Below are positions 45,980 to 55,187 of a stretch of DNA of 64,000 nucleotides, piece after piece. Numbering within the stretch: position 1 is the first letter of the stretch; every line of letters starts with the position of its first letter. The notes below the pieces were generated by a model. The model saw only the letters and a list, made by a program, of their open reading frames with translations. It was not told where the DNA came from and did no database searches. The position numbers and the translations under genes were made by a program. Source of the stretch: Anaerolineales bacterium (GTDB lineage: Bacteria > Chloroflexota > Anaerolineae > 4572-78 > J111); assembly GCA_020634855.1 (NCBI GenBank), contig JACKAU010000006.1, forward strand, positions 248,001 through 312,000, in the 5' to 3' direction.

Positions 45980-48628
45980 CTATTCGATAAAACTGCCGTC
46001 CGTGGTGATCCGCCAGCGATAGGCTTTGTACGTCCAGTCGCGATAGCCTTCGGCGGCGGTCTGCCCGTTAACTGCGTAGCGCAAGATGTAGCGGTAACTG
46101 CCCGGCGCTTGTTCGATCACTTTGGTATCGTGGGCCGGGATGGGCCAGCTTTGGCCATCGATTTCCAGGATAACCGCTTGGTCTAATTCGTTAAAAATAG
46201 CCAGCAGGGCCGATCCGGGTGGCGTCGGGGTGGGGCTGGGAATGGGGGTACGGGTTGGCACAAGAACGGGATCAGGGGTAGGCGGATTCCAGGCTACGCG
46301 CCGGCTCTTCACGACATCCACTACAACCGCGCCGTCGGTGACGGTCAGGGAGGTGATCTCGATCGGCGCTTTGGTCAGCGCTTTTTCAATACCGGCATTG
46401 ATGCCGCCGGCCAGGGTGCGGCCCACCCAACCTAGCGAGAGGCCGTTGGCGGTAGTCAATTCAACATGAGGGTTGTTATCGACCAAGGTAAGGGTGACCG
46501 GTATATCCAGCCCCCATGCGTCGCTCAGATTCGTCTGAACGGCCAGTTGATCGGGCGTTTGGGGCGCAACTTGAATGTCGCTGACGTAGGCTTTGGTCAA
46601 GGTCTGGGCGCTGTTGGTCAGCGCCGCTTCACTGAAGAGGTTGTCTTCATCCAGATCGAGCGCGTAATAATTCCAATCACGATTGGCGATGGTCTGTTGC
46701 AACAGCCAACTGGCGGCCAGGGTGCCACTAATCGTCAAAGCCAAAATAACCAGGGCCGCGATAAGCACAAAAAGCGTGGCTGCTTTGGTTACCCGTAGAC
46801 TGGCCCGGCCCAACCGCCGCCAAAACAGGTTGGGCATGATGAGTTTGAGAAATTTCTCCAGGCCGTCTTTTCCTTTTTGCTCGCCGTGTTTGACGGCCGC
46901 TGTGGCAGCGGCGGCGAGATCGTTGCGATTGATGAGGGTGAACCAACGCTCGAAGTCGCCGCGATAGAGGTAGCCTTGCGCTTCCACTCGATTCTGCTCG
47001 CACAGATCGACCAATTCACCGACGGTGTGGGCCGATTGACCATTTTTGAAGGTGAACAAGGCCGCATCTTTTGCGCCGGCAAGAAGCACCTCTAACTGCT
47101 GCTGAAGTTGGAGCGCGGTTGGGCGCTGCTCCGGTTCGGCGGTGGTCGCGACGGCAATGATCTCGTCCAATTCGCGCGGAAGGTCGCGATTGATCTTGCG
47201 GATGGGGTCGAGACGGCTGTGGAGGTCTTGTAGTTTGACGATGTTGACTTTGACCTCGCCGTCTTCTCGAAAGGCTTCCAGAGGGCTAACTCCGGTTACT
47301 AAATGGTGTAGGGTAACGCCCACAGCGTAGATATCGGAAGCGGGCACGGCCTGGCCTAACCACTGCTCAAAGGGAGTGTAGCCGGCGCTGCCGGCCGATT
47401 TCACTTCTTCCGGATCAGCGGCGGCGTCGACCGGTTTGGTTTTAGCCAGGCCGAAATCAACCAGCCAGATGCGGCCATCATCGCCCAGCAGGATGTTGCC
47501 CGGCTTGATGTCGCGATGCATGACCGGCTGTTCGCCTTGGGTGTGCATGTAGTTGAGGGCGCTGCACACATCGATCATGTATCGTACCGCCTCGCGCCAG
47601 TGGATGGGGTCGGCCGGTGACTTGAGCGCTTCCTGGAGGCTTTGCCCCTGGATATATTTCATTACCAGGTAGCTGCCGTTTTCGTTGGAGAAATAGTCGA
47701 AGATTTCCGGGATGTTGGGGTGACCGGGTTGGTTGAGGTGAACCAGCAGGCCGGCCTCGCGCTCGAAATCGAGCCGCTTCTTGTCCAGTTCACGGGGCGA
47801 GATATGCTGCGGACTCAGCATCTGTTTAACCACGCAGCCCCGTTTCAGTTTGAGGTCTTCGGCCAGATAGGCTGCGCCAAAGCCGCCTTTACCCAATATT
47901 TGCCGGAGTTGGTAGCGCTCTTGGAGAATGATTTCGCGATGCTCACCCGGCTGGTTGATCTCGTCAAACAGGGAAAGGGTTACCGGTTGGGTGATCTTGC
48001 CCCAGGTAGGCGCAGAACCAAGATCATGGGGCGGGTGAGGCGGGCGGTTTTGCTGGTCATTCGGATTGGCCCGCAAATCATAGGTGCTTAGATGGTGATC
48101 GTCATCCGCTTGTTTAGAGGGGGAAAGAAAGGTCGCTTCTTCGCTTATGGGAAATGTATCGCCAAACGAGGCCGCCCTTGTCGCGCCATCGTCAGCTGAT
48201 GGTAGAGCGACGGTCGCGCCCTCGCTGTTGGCCGGCGGCTGATCGGATGGCAGGGCGACCGTGGCGCCTTCAGTGTCATCTGCCGATGGCTCGGCCGGCA
48301 GGGCGACGGTCGCGCCTTCACTCCCCATCAGCGGTTGTTCAGATGACAGAGCGACTGTGGCCCCATCGTCTTCAATCGGTGACCGATCTAGCGAATGAAT
48401 AGTAGCCTCTGCCTCGGGATTGTCATCGGGCAGAGCCACCGTCGCGCCCGACTCATCTTCAATGGAGACGGCAGGATTTTGCCTACCCGCATTTGCAGCG
48501 GCTGCCTCAGGCAAATGGTGTTCGATGAGTTTGATGCGCTCCAGGGATTGGGCCAGCAAGGCTCTGACAACCGAGGGCGTTTGAGCCCATTCGCGGTCTG
48601 AAATTTCGGGCGGCTTGTTAATGGTCAT
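45980..48628 (-). CDS. Transmembrane Ser/Thr protein kinase with GATVALP repeat region
   Basis: 882 residues from ATG 48628. Residues about 58-170 carry five GATVAL repeats (starting near 61, 89, 105, 121 and 137) plus degenerate GATRAA and EEATFLSP. The kinase domain is at about 235-515: glycine loop LGKGGFGAAYLAED, Lys in CVVKQML, HRDIKPGNILL (about 371) and DFGLAKT (about 391), complete for catalysis. A DUF-type linker is followed by one TM helix (about 605-640), an extracytoplasmic beta domain (about 650-800) and a Pro/Thr spacer with a small C-terminal beta domain. The kinase faces the cytosol and the sensor faces out. Adjacent to two secreted proteins downstream; divergent from the BTAD regulator. 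Confidence 0.94.
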   Translation of the reverse strand: MTINKPPEISDREWAQTPSVVRALLAQSLERIKLIEHHLPEAAAANAGRQNPAVSIEDESGATVALPDDNPEAEATIHSLDRSPIEDDGATVALSSEQPLMGSEGATVALPAEPSADDTEGATVALPSDQPPANSEGATVALPSADDGATRAASFGDTFPISEEATFLSPSKQADDDHHLSTYDLRANPNDQQNRPPHPPHDLGSAPTWGKITQPVTLSLFDEINQPGEHREIILQERYQLRQILGKGGFGAAYLAEDLKLKRGCVVKQMLSPQHISPRELDKKRLDFEREAGLLVHLNQPGHPNIPEIFDYFSNENGSYLVMKYIQGQSLQEALKSPADPIHWREAVRYMIDVCSALNYMHTQGEQPVMHRDIKPGNILLGDDGRIWLVDFGLAKTKPVDAAADPEEVKSAGSAGYTPFEQWLGQAVPASDIYAVGVTLHHLVTGVSPLEAFREDGEVKVNIVKLQDLHSRLDPIRKINRDLPRELDEIIAVATTAEPEQRPTALQLQQQLEVLLAGAKDAALFTFKNGQSAHTVGELVDLCEQNRVEAQGYLYRGDFERWFTLINRNDLAAAATAAVKHGEQKGKDGLEKFLKLIMPNLFWRRLGRASLRVTKAATLFVLIAALVILALTISGTLAASWLLQQTIANRDWNYYALDLDEDNLFSEAALTNSAQTLTKAYVSDIQVAPQTPDQLAVQTNLSDAWGLDIPVTLTLVDNNPHVELTTANGLSLGWVGRTLAGGINAGIEKALTKAPIEITSLTVTDGAVVVDVVKSRRVAWNPPTPDPVLVPTRTPIPSPTPTPPGSALLAIFNELDQAVILEIDGQSWPIPAHDTKVIEQAPGSYRYILRYAVNGQTAAEGYRDWTYKAYRWRITTDGSFIE

Positions 48629-48790
48629 AAAGGTATCAGGTCAGAAAGTTGGTCTTGACAGGGTCGATTATTGGGTTACGCTATTATTCTAGCATAAAAG
48701 CATTTGATGCTCAATGAAGTCGAGAAAAAATCGGTTAGAGGTATTAGACGTAGATAAATTTGCTGTAACAGTTAAACTCTTTACAATGAA

Positions 48791-49678
48791 GTGACTGAGG
48801 GAGAGAATGAGGTCGATCCTGTAATCTGTGGACAAAGAATCGTGGCAGAAACTACAGAACAACAACAAATAACACCTATCTTTGCAACAACAGACACAAA
48901 TTATGAACTGTATGTTCAAACGCTATCTGGCTTTCGAGTCTGGCGCGACGGCGTTGAAGTCGAGTCGGCGGAGTGGAAGCGCGAGAAATCGCTGCATCTA
49001 TTCCAATTTTTGGTAACGATGCGCCAGCAAACGGCTCGAATGCATAAAGAGCAAATCATCGATTACCTATGGCCGGAGGTTGATACCGATATAGGCAACC
49101 AAAATTTCAAGGTGGCGCTCCACGCCTTAAACAAAGTCCTTGAGCCTAAACGCAAACCCCGCAGCGACCCTCGCTTTGTCCAACGACACGATCTAACCTA
49201 CAGCCTTAATATGGACTCGATCTGGATTGACAGTGACAGCTTCGAGAAATCCGTTATTGCGGGCAACCAGGCGATAGCAGAAAATAATATACAAGCCGCC
49301 ACGCAGTATTATCAAAACGCCCTGGCTTTATACCAGGGCGACTATTTACCGGAGCGGCGTTACGAAGATTGGAGCAGCGCCGAGCGAGAGCGCCTGCAGA
49401 TTCTAGCTTTAGGGATGATGACTATCCTGGCCGACTTGGTGGTGGATGTTAGCCCGCTGGAAAGCATTCGGTTAACCCAGCGAGTGTTGAGCATTGACCC
49501 CATTTGGGAAGACGCCTATCGCACCCAAATGCGGGCGTATTTGGCTCAGGGCAATCGCCCGATGGCCATCCGTACTTACCAACAGTGTGAGGAGGCCCTT
49601 GAGAGAGAGTTAGGTATTAGTCCGCTGCCGGAAACGCAAAAATTATTCCAGCAAATTACTGGTATTGGTCAAAAATAA
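48791..49678 (+). CDS. BTAD-domain (SARP-like) transcriptional regulator
   Basis: 295 residues from GTG 48791; GTG 48842 (17 codons in) is the alternative, favoured if the TTGCTG/TACAAT promoter (48760-48787) is used. Winged-helix-like N-domain about 40-125 (YVQTLSGFRVWRDGVEVESAEWKREKSLHLFQFL, LWPEVDTDIGNQNFKVALHALNKVL) followed by a bacterial transcriptional activation (BTAD) TPR domain about 145-290 (DLTYSLNMDSIWIDSDSFEKSV..., AYRTQMRAYLAQGNRPMAIRTYQQCEEALERELG). No ATPase domain, unlike AfsR. Such proteins activate transcription, and a neighbouring Ser/Thr kinase (45980) may modify it. The target could be the phasin-like genes downstream. Confidence 0.9.
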   Translation: MTEGENEVDPVICGQRIVAETTEQQQITPIFATTDTNYELYVQTLSGFRVWRDGVEVESAEWKREKSLHLFQFLVTMRQQTARMHKEQIIDYLWPEVDTDIGNQNFKVALHALNKVLEPKRKPRSDPRFVQRHDLTYSLNMDSIWIDSDSFEKSVIAGNQAIAENNIQAATQYYQNALALYQGDYLPERRYEDWSSAERERLQILALGMMTILADLVVDVSPLESIRLTQRVLSIDPIWEDAYRTQMRAYLAQGNRPMAIRTYQQCEEALERELGISPLPETQKLFQQITGIGQK

Positions 49679-49755
49679 CGTTTTTTGTATCTCAAGTGTA
49701 ACCCATTTGTAACTGCATCATGTTATGATACTTCTGAAAATGGAAAGTAAATGCT

Positions 49756-50310
49756 ATGTCAAATGATCGTAACATTGCTTCATTCGTATTACGATTTACC
49801 CAAGAGCTTTGGGAAGACGCTCAGCAAGAACCGCACGTCCGTTGGCGCGGGCACATTCGCCACGTGCAGGGCGAGGAAGAAAATCGGTTTACTGATTTTG
49901 CTGAAGCGGCGTCGTTTATGCAACGACACCTAACCCAATTGACTATCGATTCGTTATCGAAAAAGGGAGAAGGGATTAGCCAGGAAAAAATGATGCAAGA
50001 AAGCTTTAAGTTATGGGAGCATTTTGCTTCCAGTTACACCAATGTGATGTTTAGCGCCATGGAACAAGGAATTAAACAATCAAAAGCTTTCCGAGATCAG
50101 ATTGACGAAACCCGTGATAAGATATTCCGGGCCTGGCAGTTTCCGTTAAATAACAACGATGACTCCGATAACGATCAACTCGATGATAAAGTGAGTGAAC
50201 TTCAAGATCAGGTCAATCAGTTATCTGACCGGGTTAAAGCCTTGGAAAAAAGTTATCCGAATTGGGGAATCTTAGCAACGCTATCTACATCTCCGGAGAT
50301 GATAAAATAA
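49756..50310 (+). CDS. Helical protein with C-terminal coiled coil, phasin/PhaE-like (unassigned)
   Basis: 184 residues from ATG 49756. No named family that I recognise. Highly helical. Residues about 1-125 have FTQELWEDAQQEPHVRWRGHIRHVQGEEENRF, then MMQESFKLWEHFASSYTNVMFSAMEQGIKQSKAF. A short acidic linker (NNNDDSDNDQLDDK) leads to a heptad coiled coil about 145-170 (VSELQDQVNQLSDRVKALEKS), like the tails of PHA-granule proteins. First of three small helical genes; I infer a granule or envelope scaffold role from the neighbours. Confidence 0.65.
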   Translation: MSNDRNIASFVLRFTQELWEDAQQEPHVRWRGHIRHVQGEEENRFTDFAEAASFMQRHLTQLTIDSLSKKGEGISQEKMMQESFKLWEHFASSYTNVMFSAMEQGIKQSKAFRDQIDETRDKIFRAWQFPLNNNDDSDNDQLDDKVSELQDQVNQLSDRVKALEKSYPNWGILATLSTSPEMIK

Positions 50311-50356
50311 ATTTTTTCAATTAAACCTTTAGTAGAAATCAGGGAGATTTACTACA

Positions 50357-50788
50357 ATGGCAGCAGCTACAAAAGCTAAAAATGGAAACGGCAACATCGC
50401 CGCTGAAGCATTCGTCGACATGGCCGCTCAGGCCAGCGAAGGGGCCAAAGCCGCCGCGAATAACGTGGTCGAAGCCGTTAATAACTACGGCGCAAACAGT
50501 GTCTCGTATCTCAATGCTCTGCAAAACTTGACGCAAACCAATCTCGATCTGTATCAAAACTACGCCAAAGTTTACGCCGACTTTGTGACGGGTGTCTACC
50601 AACAAAGCATGGATCAATCGCTGGCTCTGCGCGAGCAGTTCGGCCAAATGTTTGAAGCGCACTACCAAAAAGCCGAAGGGTTGAATGCGGGTGAACAGCA
50701 ATTCCTGTTTGAAGCAGTAGAACGCTTTCAAGCTCAGGCTAAAGCCAACTCCGAACGAGTAGCGGAATTTTTTACGCCCGCTAAATAA
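50357..50788 (+). CDS. Phasin family protein
   Basis: 143 residues from ATG 50357 (RBS AGGGAG). Ala/Gln-rich amphipathic helices: DMAAQASEGAKAAANNVVEAVNNYGANSVSYLNALQNLTQTNLDLYQNYAKVYADFVTGVYQQ and LREQFGQMFEAHYQKAEGLNAGEQQFLFEAVERFQAQAKANSERVAEFF. This fits Phasin_2-type proteins that coat polyhydroxyalkanoate granules. No PHA synthase is in the window. A terminator hairpin follows at 50806. Confidence 0.75.
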   Translation: MAAATKAKNGNGNIAAEAFVDMAAQASEGAKAAANNVVEAVNNYGANSVSYLNALQNLTQTNLDLYQNYAKVYADFVTGVYQQSMDQSLALREQFGQMFEAHYQKAEGLNAGEQQFLFEAVERFQAQAKANSERVAEFFTPAK

Positions 50789-50805
50789 ATAATTGAATAT
50801 TCAAA

Positions 50806-50828
50806 AAGAGGGGCGTTAGGCCCCTCTT
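50806..50828 (+). terminator. Terminator hairpin after the phasin gene
   Basis: AGAGGGGC, loop GTTA, GCCCCTCT after an A-run, followed by TAAGAAAATT. The gap 50789-51227 otherwise holds CACTTACA-type low-complexity repeats (about 50960-50990) and the inverted repeat at 51100. Confidence 0.7.
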
Positions 50829-51099
50829 AAGAAAATTAATTGACTTAACAATTGAATATTTGGCTGCCGATAATACCGGCAGTTAAAGTGAGCCGCTTGT
50901 AGCAATACCAAACATCGAGACCCATTCGTACTTGGCTCGACCTTACACATCATACTTCTACTCCACTTACACTTACACTTACACCTCTGTCTCCACCTTC
51001 TATCTCCAACATGTTTAAAGCGCTAAAAACTTTACCTGAGTTAGACCTTGAGTTCATTGTTAGCCTCCTTATCTTATCATTGAGCTCTGAGCGGTTCTA

Positions 51100-51157
51100 G
51101 CTGGGAGACTTCCTCCGGCCTCCTACGCAAAAAAATAATTTTAGGAAGTCTCCCAGC
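51100..51157. repeat. 15-bp-arm inverted repeat (GCTGGGAGACTTCCT)
   Basis: GCTGGGAGACTTCCT and its exact complement AGGAAGTCTCCCAGC flank 28 nt containing an A/T-rich loop. It lies about 70 nt upstream of the next small gene. Probable dispersed element or attenuator-like hairpin. Confidence 0.65.
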
Positions 51158-51227
51158 ACTATTAAACGTAACTTAATCAAAATCAATCGATATAACCTCT
51201 TAACTGTAGAAAGGGAGAGTAATACTC

Positions 51228-51707
51228 ATGATGGACTGGACCAAACAATCTCAAGAAATGTTTAAATCCTGGACCGATACCCAGAAACAAATGTGGGATA
51301 GCTGGCTTCAAGTTGTCCAAAAAGGTGGACAGCCTTTTCAGAATAACGAAATTTGGCAAAAAACCCTCGAGACCTGGGAAAATACCGTTAATAGCACCTT
51401 GGCAACCCAATCGGAATGGATGAAAAAGTGGACCGGTACCCTGAGTTCACAGCAGAATGTTCCGCAGGAATTCGTTAAATGGGCCGACCAAACGCAGGGT
51501 ATGCTTGAACAGTGGACCGGCACCCAACAACAATTATGGGACAGCTGGTTCGAAATGATGAAAAAAGCCGACATATCCAAATTTGGCGAATCATTTGACC
51601 TTGAAGGTATTAAAGCTTTTGAAAGCTGGCAAGAGTCTGCTAAAAAAATCCAGGAAGCTCAAGAGCAGATGATCAAAATGTGGACCAGCAGCCAACCTAA
51701 AGCCTAG
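51228..51707 (+). CDS. Trp-rich helical repeat protein, phasin-like (unassigned)
   Basis: 159 residues from ATG 51228 (RBS AAGGGAG). Very rich in Trp and Gln. A repeated pattern [TQ]QxxWDSWxxxxxK appears at about 19-31 (KQMWDSWLQVVQK) and 104-117 (QQLWDSWFEMMKK), with related WKxWTDT, WxxTLETWENT and MKKWTGTL segments. Amphipathic helices with one Trp-rich face suggest adsorption to a lipid or polyester surface. Not a family I can name. Third of the small helical genes before coaD. Confidence 0.65.
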   Translation: MMDWTKQSQEMFKSWTDTQKQMWDSWLQVVQKGGQPFQNNEIWQKTLETWENTVNSTLATQSEWMKKWTGTLSSQQNVPQEFVKWADQTQGMLEQWTGTQQQLWDSWFEMMKKADISKFGESFDLEGIKAFESWQESAKKIQEAQEQMIKMWTSSQPKA

Positions 51708-51742
51708 GTTTTGACCAAATCCTTTCGATACAGGGAATTAAA

Positions 51743-52240
51743 GTGACCAGAGCTATCTTTCCAGCCAGTTTTGATCCGATCACATATGGACATGTGGATA
51801 TAGCTACTAGAGCCGCCAATGTATTTGATGAGTTGATTGTGGGCGTTTATAGCCGCCCGCAAAAAAACACGCTTTTTTCCGTTGAGGAAAGATTAGATTT
51901 GACCAAACTGGCTCTGGCTCATATACCCAATATTCGGGTGGAACCTTACTCAAACTTAACGGTAGAATTTGCTAAAGCCTACGACGCTTCGGTGATTGTG
52001 CGGGGCTTAAGAGTGGCCTCTGACTTTGAGTGGGAATTGCAGTTATCGCTAATGAACAGAACGCTTGATACCGGCGTTGAGACCATTTGTTTTATGCCAA
52101 GCCAGCAATATACATTTCTGAGTTCTTCTATGCTTAAGGATATTGCGAAAAACAACGGTCCCATCACCGAGTTAGCGCCGGCCGAAGTGGTTGAGGCATT
52201 AAGAATAAAATACAGCCACCATTCTAACAATCACCGGTAG
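51743..52240 (+). CDS. coaD: Phosphopantetheine adenylyltransferase
   Basis: 165 residues from GTG 51743. Transfers AMP to 4'-phosphopantetheine, the penultimate step of CoA synthesis (cytosol). MTRAIFPASFDPITYGHVDIATRAANVFDELIVGVY contains the TxGH nucleotidyltransferase motif; VVRGLRVASDFEWELQLSLMNRTLDTGVETICFMPSQQYTFLSSSMLKDIA carries the second substrate site. Normal length. Starts 35 bp after the Trp-rich gene. Confidence 0.96.
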   Translation: MTRAIFPASFDPITYGHVDIATRAANVFDELIVGVYSRPQKNTLFSVEERLDLTKLALAHIPNIRVEPYSNLTVEFAKAYDASVIVRGLRVASDFEWELQLSLMNRTLDTGVETICFMPSQQYTFLSSSMLKDIAKNNGPITELAPAEVVEALRIKYSHHSNNHR

Positions 52241-52278
52241 ATTAATTTAAATTAGTAATTTAAATTAGATTGTCCCTC

Positions 52279-52327
52279 AAGTGCAGGTTATTATGACCAT
52301 CCTCCCCGGTCTTAATAATCTGCACTT
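52279..52327. terminator. Bidirectional terminator between coaD and the AAA gene
   Basis: AAGTGCAGGTTATTA and TAATAATCTGCACTT form a long stem around an 18-20-nt loop, between two convergent genes; a CACTTTTT tail follows on the plus strand. Confidence 0.7.
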
Positions 52328-52345
52328 CTCACTTTTTCGCACAAC

Positions 52346-53749
52346 CTAATCCAAAAACTCAAAGTACGAAGTGGCCGCCAGATCGATCAACTCTTTGGTC
52401 ATAATCATGGGGTCGTCGCGATATGTAGCAAAGCTAGCCATTTGTTTGAGCAGGTCCCGAGGATGACAAGCCCTTAATGGCCGGTTGATATCGGTGTAAT
52501 GTTTTTTCATGAGGTAGTTAAAGGCATCCCGATTAAATTCTACCCCGTAGACTTTACAAGCCGATAAGAATATATCAAAGAACTGTTCTTTTGAGGGGTC
52601 ATCGACTCGTAGTTTATGACTAATCCGCCGTAGAAACGCCTCATCCACCAACGAGCGTGGTTCTAAGTTGGTGGAAAAAACCAGTAGTGTTTTGAAGGGG
52701 ATCGGAAACTTTTTACCGGTGTGGAAAGTCAGATAGTCGATCTTTTCCTCCAGCGGCACAATCCACCGGTTCAGCAGGTCGGTGGGTTCCATCCGCTGCC
52801 GGCCAAAGTCATCGATGACCAACACCCCGCCGTTAGCTTTCAACTGAAGCGGGGCCTCATAATAGCGGTTGGTATCACTCCAGGCCAAATCCAGATCCGA
52901 TAGCGTCAACTCGCCGCCGGTAATGACAATGGGCGGATAGCTACGCACCCAACGTTTGTCCAAATTGTTTGCTTCGGCCAACTGTTCCTCAATAGTATTA
53001 ATCGGCCGGTGAGACTCCGGATCGTAGACTTTAATAATTTGGCCGTCTTCATAAATGGCATGGGGAATCATAATATTGCCCGGCAGTAGATCAAGGCCGA
53101 TGGCTTTGGCAATACTGGTTTTACCGTTACCGGGCGGGCCGTAGATAAAAACCGACTCGTTCGAGTTGACCGCCGGGCCGATGCGCTGAAAAATGTCTTC
53201 AGCCAAAATCAAACCTTTCATAGCTTTTCGAACTTCGGCTTCTTTGACCAGCACCCGCCGGCTAGCCTGAAGCTCAACTGCTTCAACATAGTGCCGCAAC
53301 GAGATCGGGCATGGCCCCATATAGCGATTTCGAGCAATGAGTTCTCTGGCCCGTTCGCCCCCTTTACTGGTGATAGAATATTGGTATGAGGCCGAATTGA
53401 GGCTGCTGCCGCCGATCACTTCTACTAGCTGCTGCGTCTTTAACGATCGAAGAATGGGTTCTACGACCCCGTTAAAATGAAGGCGCATCATTTGCGCTAT
53501 TTGACCGGCCGGCATCGTTCCACTAAAGTAAAGCGTCTTCAGAGCCAGATCAGCAATAAAAGATTGAGGAATACGGGTTTCCTCTATGGAACGCGGCTCT
53601 TCAAAAACATGCCTCAAACCTGTCGACTCATCCTGGTTTGAAGACAATGGATCGCCAGGCGCGACCAAATCATCGGTACCTTTGCGTCGAGGCCCATCGC
53701 CTCCTTGAAGCGTTCTCAATCGCCCTGTTCCTGAACGAGTTTCACTCAT
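52346..53749 (-). CDS. AAA-family ATPase
   Basis: 467 residues from ATG 53749 (GGAGG 6 nt upstream; an ATG two codons earlier is too close). After a disordered N-terminus comes a winged-helix-like segment about 75-165 (QSFIADLALKTLYFSGTMPAGQIAQMMRLHFNGVVEPIL), then an AAA module with Walker A GPPGNGKTSIAKAIG, Walker B GVLVIDDFGR, sensor STNLEP and Arg finger region AFLRRISHKLRV. The substrate is unknown; the N-domain suggests DNA or protein remodelling. To my knowledge this architecture is common in Chloroflexota. Divergent from the amidase. Confidence 0.85.
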   Translation of the reverse strand: MSETRSGTGRLRTLQGGDGPRRKGTDDLVAPGDPLSSNQDESTGLRHVFEEPRSIEETRIPQSFIADLALKTLYFSGTMPAGQIAQMMRLHFNGVVEPILRSLKTQQLVEVIGGSSLNSASYQYSITSKGGERARELIARNRYMGPCPISLRHYVEAVELQASRRVLVKEAEVRKAMKGLILAEDIFQRIGPAVNSNESVFIYGPPGNGKTSIAKAIGLDLLPGNIMIPHAIYEDGQIIKVYDPESHRPINTIEEQLAEANNLDKRWVRSYPPIVITGGELTLSDLDLAWSDTNRYYEAPLQLKANGGVLVIDDFGRQRMEPTDLLNRWIVPLEEKIDYLTFHTGKKFPIPFKTLLVFSTNLEPRSLVDEAFLRRISHKLRVDDPSKEQFFDIFLSACKVYGVEFNRDAFNYLMKKHYTDINRPLRACHPRDLLKQMASFATYRDDPMIMTKELIDLAATSYFEFLD

Positions 53750-53838
53750 AACCATCCTCCAAAATAATATTTACCGCCGACCGATAAGAGGGAAATTTGT
53801 GTGATATGATAGTCATTATAGCCAGACTGGTCAATTTT

Positions 53839-53846
53839 GCTATACT
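53839..53846 (+). promoter_or_regulatory. Extended -10 for the amidase operon
   Basis: TGCTATACT-like extended -10 (53838-53846), 41 nt upstream of the amidase ATG. No consensus -35. Confidence 0.4.
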
Positions 53847-53887
53847 TAACGATATTGCATCACTTTAAATGAATGAAGGAGTAAATC

Positions 53888-55186
53888 ATGTCACCTAGCT
53901 TTGAAACGCAGTTAGCGTCCTTAGCTCAATCATTAAGATCCGGAAATCTCACTCTGACCGATTATCTAGCTCGCCTGGAAGCGTATTTTGACGAAAAAAA
54001 TGAGCCGGTTCAGGCCTTTTTGCCGGAGGAAAATCGATTTGATCGCCTGCGACAAGAGGCCGCTGCCCTTGAAGCGCAATACCCCGAGCCGTCCGCCCGC
54101 CCGCCGCTGTATGGCGTTCCGATTGGGGTTAAGGATATTTTTCACGTCAACGGCTTCAAGACCCAAGCCGGCTCGAAGTTGCCGGCCGACAGCTTGACCG
54201 GCCCAGAGGCTGAAAGCGTAACCCGGCTTAAACAGATGGGAGCGCTTGTTTTAGGCAAAACCGTGACCACCGAATTTGCCTACTTTGCTCCGGGGGCAAC
54301 CCGTAATCCCCACAATCTGGAGCATACGCCCGGCGGCTCCAGCAGCGGGTCGGCGGCAGCCGTGGCGGCGCATTTATGCCCGTTGACGTTGGGCACCCAA
54401 ACCGTCGGCTCGGTGGTCAGGCCGGCTTCCTTCTGTGGGGTCGTGGGCTTCAAACCGACTTCAGGCCGAATTTCAACGGCCGGAGTCATCCCCCTCTCGC
54501 CCACGCTGGATCATGTGGGGGTATTTACTCAAGATGTGGCCGGGGCGGCTCTGGCTGCCAGCATTCTGTGCGCTGATTGGCAAGTCGTCGCTCCCACCGA
54601 CGAACGTCCCCGGTTGGGCATTCCGACAGGGCCTTATCTTGATCGAGTAGGGACTGAAGGCCTGGCCCATTTTCAGAAAACGGCGTCTAAGCTGACGCAA
54701 GCCGGTTTCACTGTGCAATCTATGGCCGTTATGCCGGACTTTGACCAAATTTACGAAGCGCATATGGCCTTAATGGCCGCCGAAGCTGCGGTTGTTCACC
54801 AAGACTGGTTCGGCCAGTTTGGTGATCGCTACCGGCCCAAGACCGCCGACCTGATCAAACGCGGGCAAAATGTTTCGCCCACACTGATCGAGGCCGCTCG
54901 GACCAGCCGGGAAAATCTGCGCGATAATTTGCAAACGCTTATGACCGAGCATAACATCGATCTGTGGATCTCACCGGCGGCGGTCGGTACGGCTCCGGCC
55001 GGCCTTGACGGCACCGGCGACCCGGTCATGAATCTACCTTGGACTTTTGCCGGACTGCCTGCGCTCAACCTACCGTCGGGTTTTGGCGAAAACGGCTTGC
55101 CCTTGGGATTACAGTTGAGCGGCGGCTGGTACACCGACGAGCAGATGTTGGCCTGGGCTGAACAAATTGCGGAATTAGTGAAATAA
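53888..55186 (+). CDS. Amidase signature family hydrolase
   Basis: 432 residues from ATG 53888 (RBS AAGGAG). Ser-cisSer-Lys triad: Lys in PIGVKDIF, cis-Ser and Ser in TPGGSSSGSAAAVAA and TVGSVVRPASFCGVVGFKPTSG. In the amidase loop GTQTxGS a Val replaces the usual Gly/Ala. Hydrolyses amides; a GatA role is unlikely because gatB/C are absent. Overlapping operon with NrnA, whose ATG follows one base after the amidase stop. Confidence 0.93.
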   Translation: MSPSFETQLASLAQSLRSGNLTLTDYLARLEAYFDEKNEPVQAFLPEENRFDRLRQEAAALEAQYPEPSARPPLYGVPIGVKDIFHVNGFKTQAGSKLPADSLTGPEAESVTRLKQMGALVLGKTVTTEFAYFAPGATRNPHNLEHTPGGSSSGSAAAVAAHLCPLTLGTQTVGSVVRPASFCGVVGFKPTSGRISTAGVIPLSPTLDHVGVFTQDVAGAALAASILCADWQVVAPTDERPRLGIPTGPYLDRVGTEGLAHFQKTASKLTQAGFTVQSMAVMPDFDQIYEAHMALMAAEAAVVHQDWFGQFGDRYRPKTADLIKRGQNVSPTLIEAARTSRENLRDNLQTLMTEHNIDLWISPAAVGTAPAGLDGTGDPVMNLPWTFAGLPALNLPSGFGENGLPLGLQLSGGWYTDEQMLAWAEQIAELVK

Positions 55187-55187
55187 A

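Noticed and set aside
53888..55186. GatA subunit of Glu-tRNA amidotransferase
   Set aside because: No gatB/gatC nearby, and the sequence fits generic amidases (GTQTVGS, shorter C-terminus).
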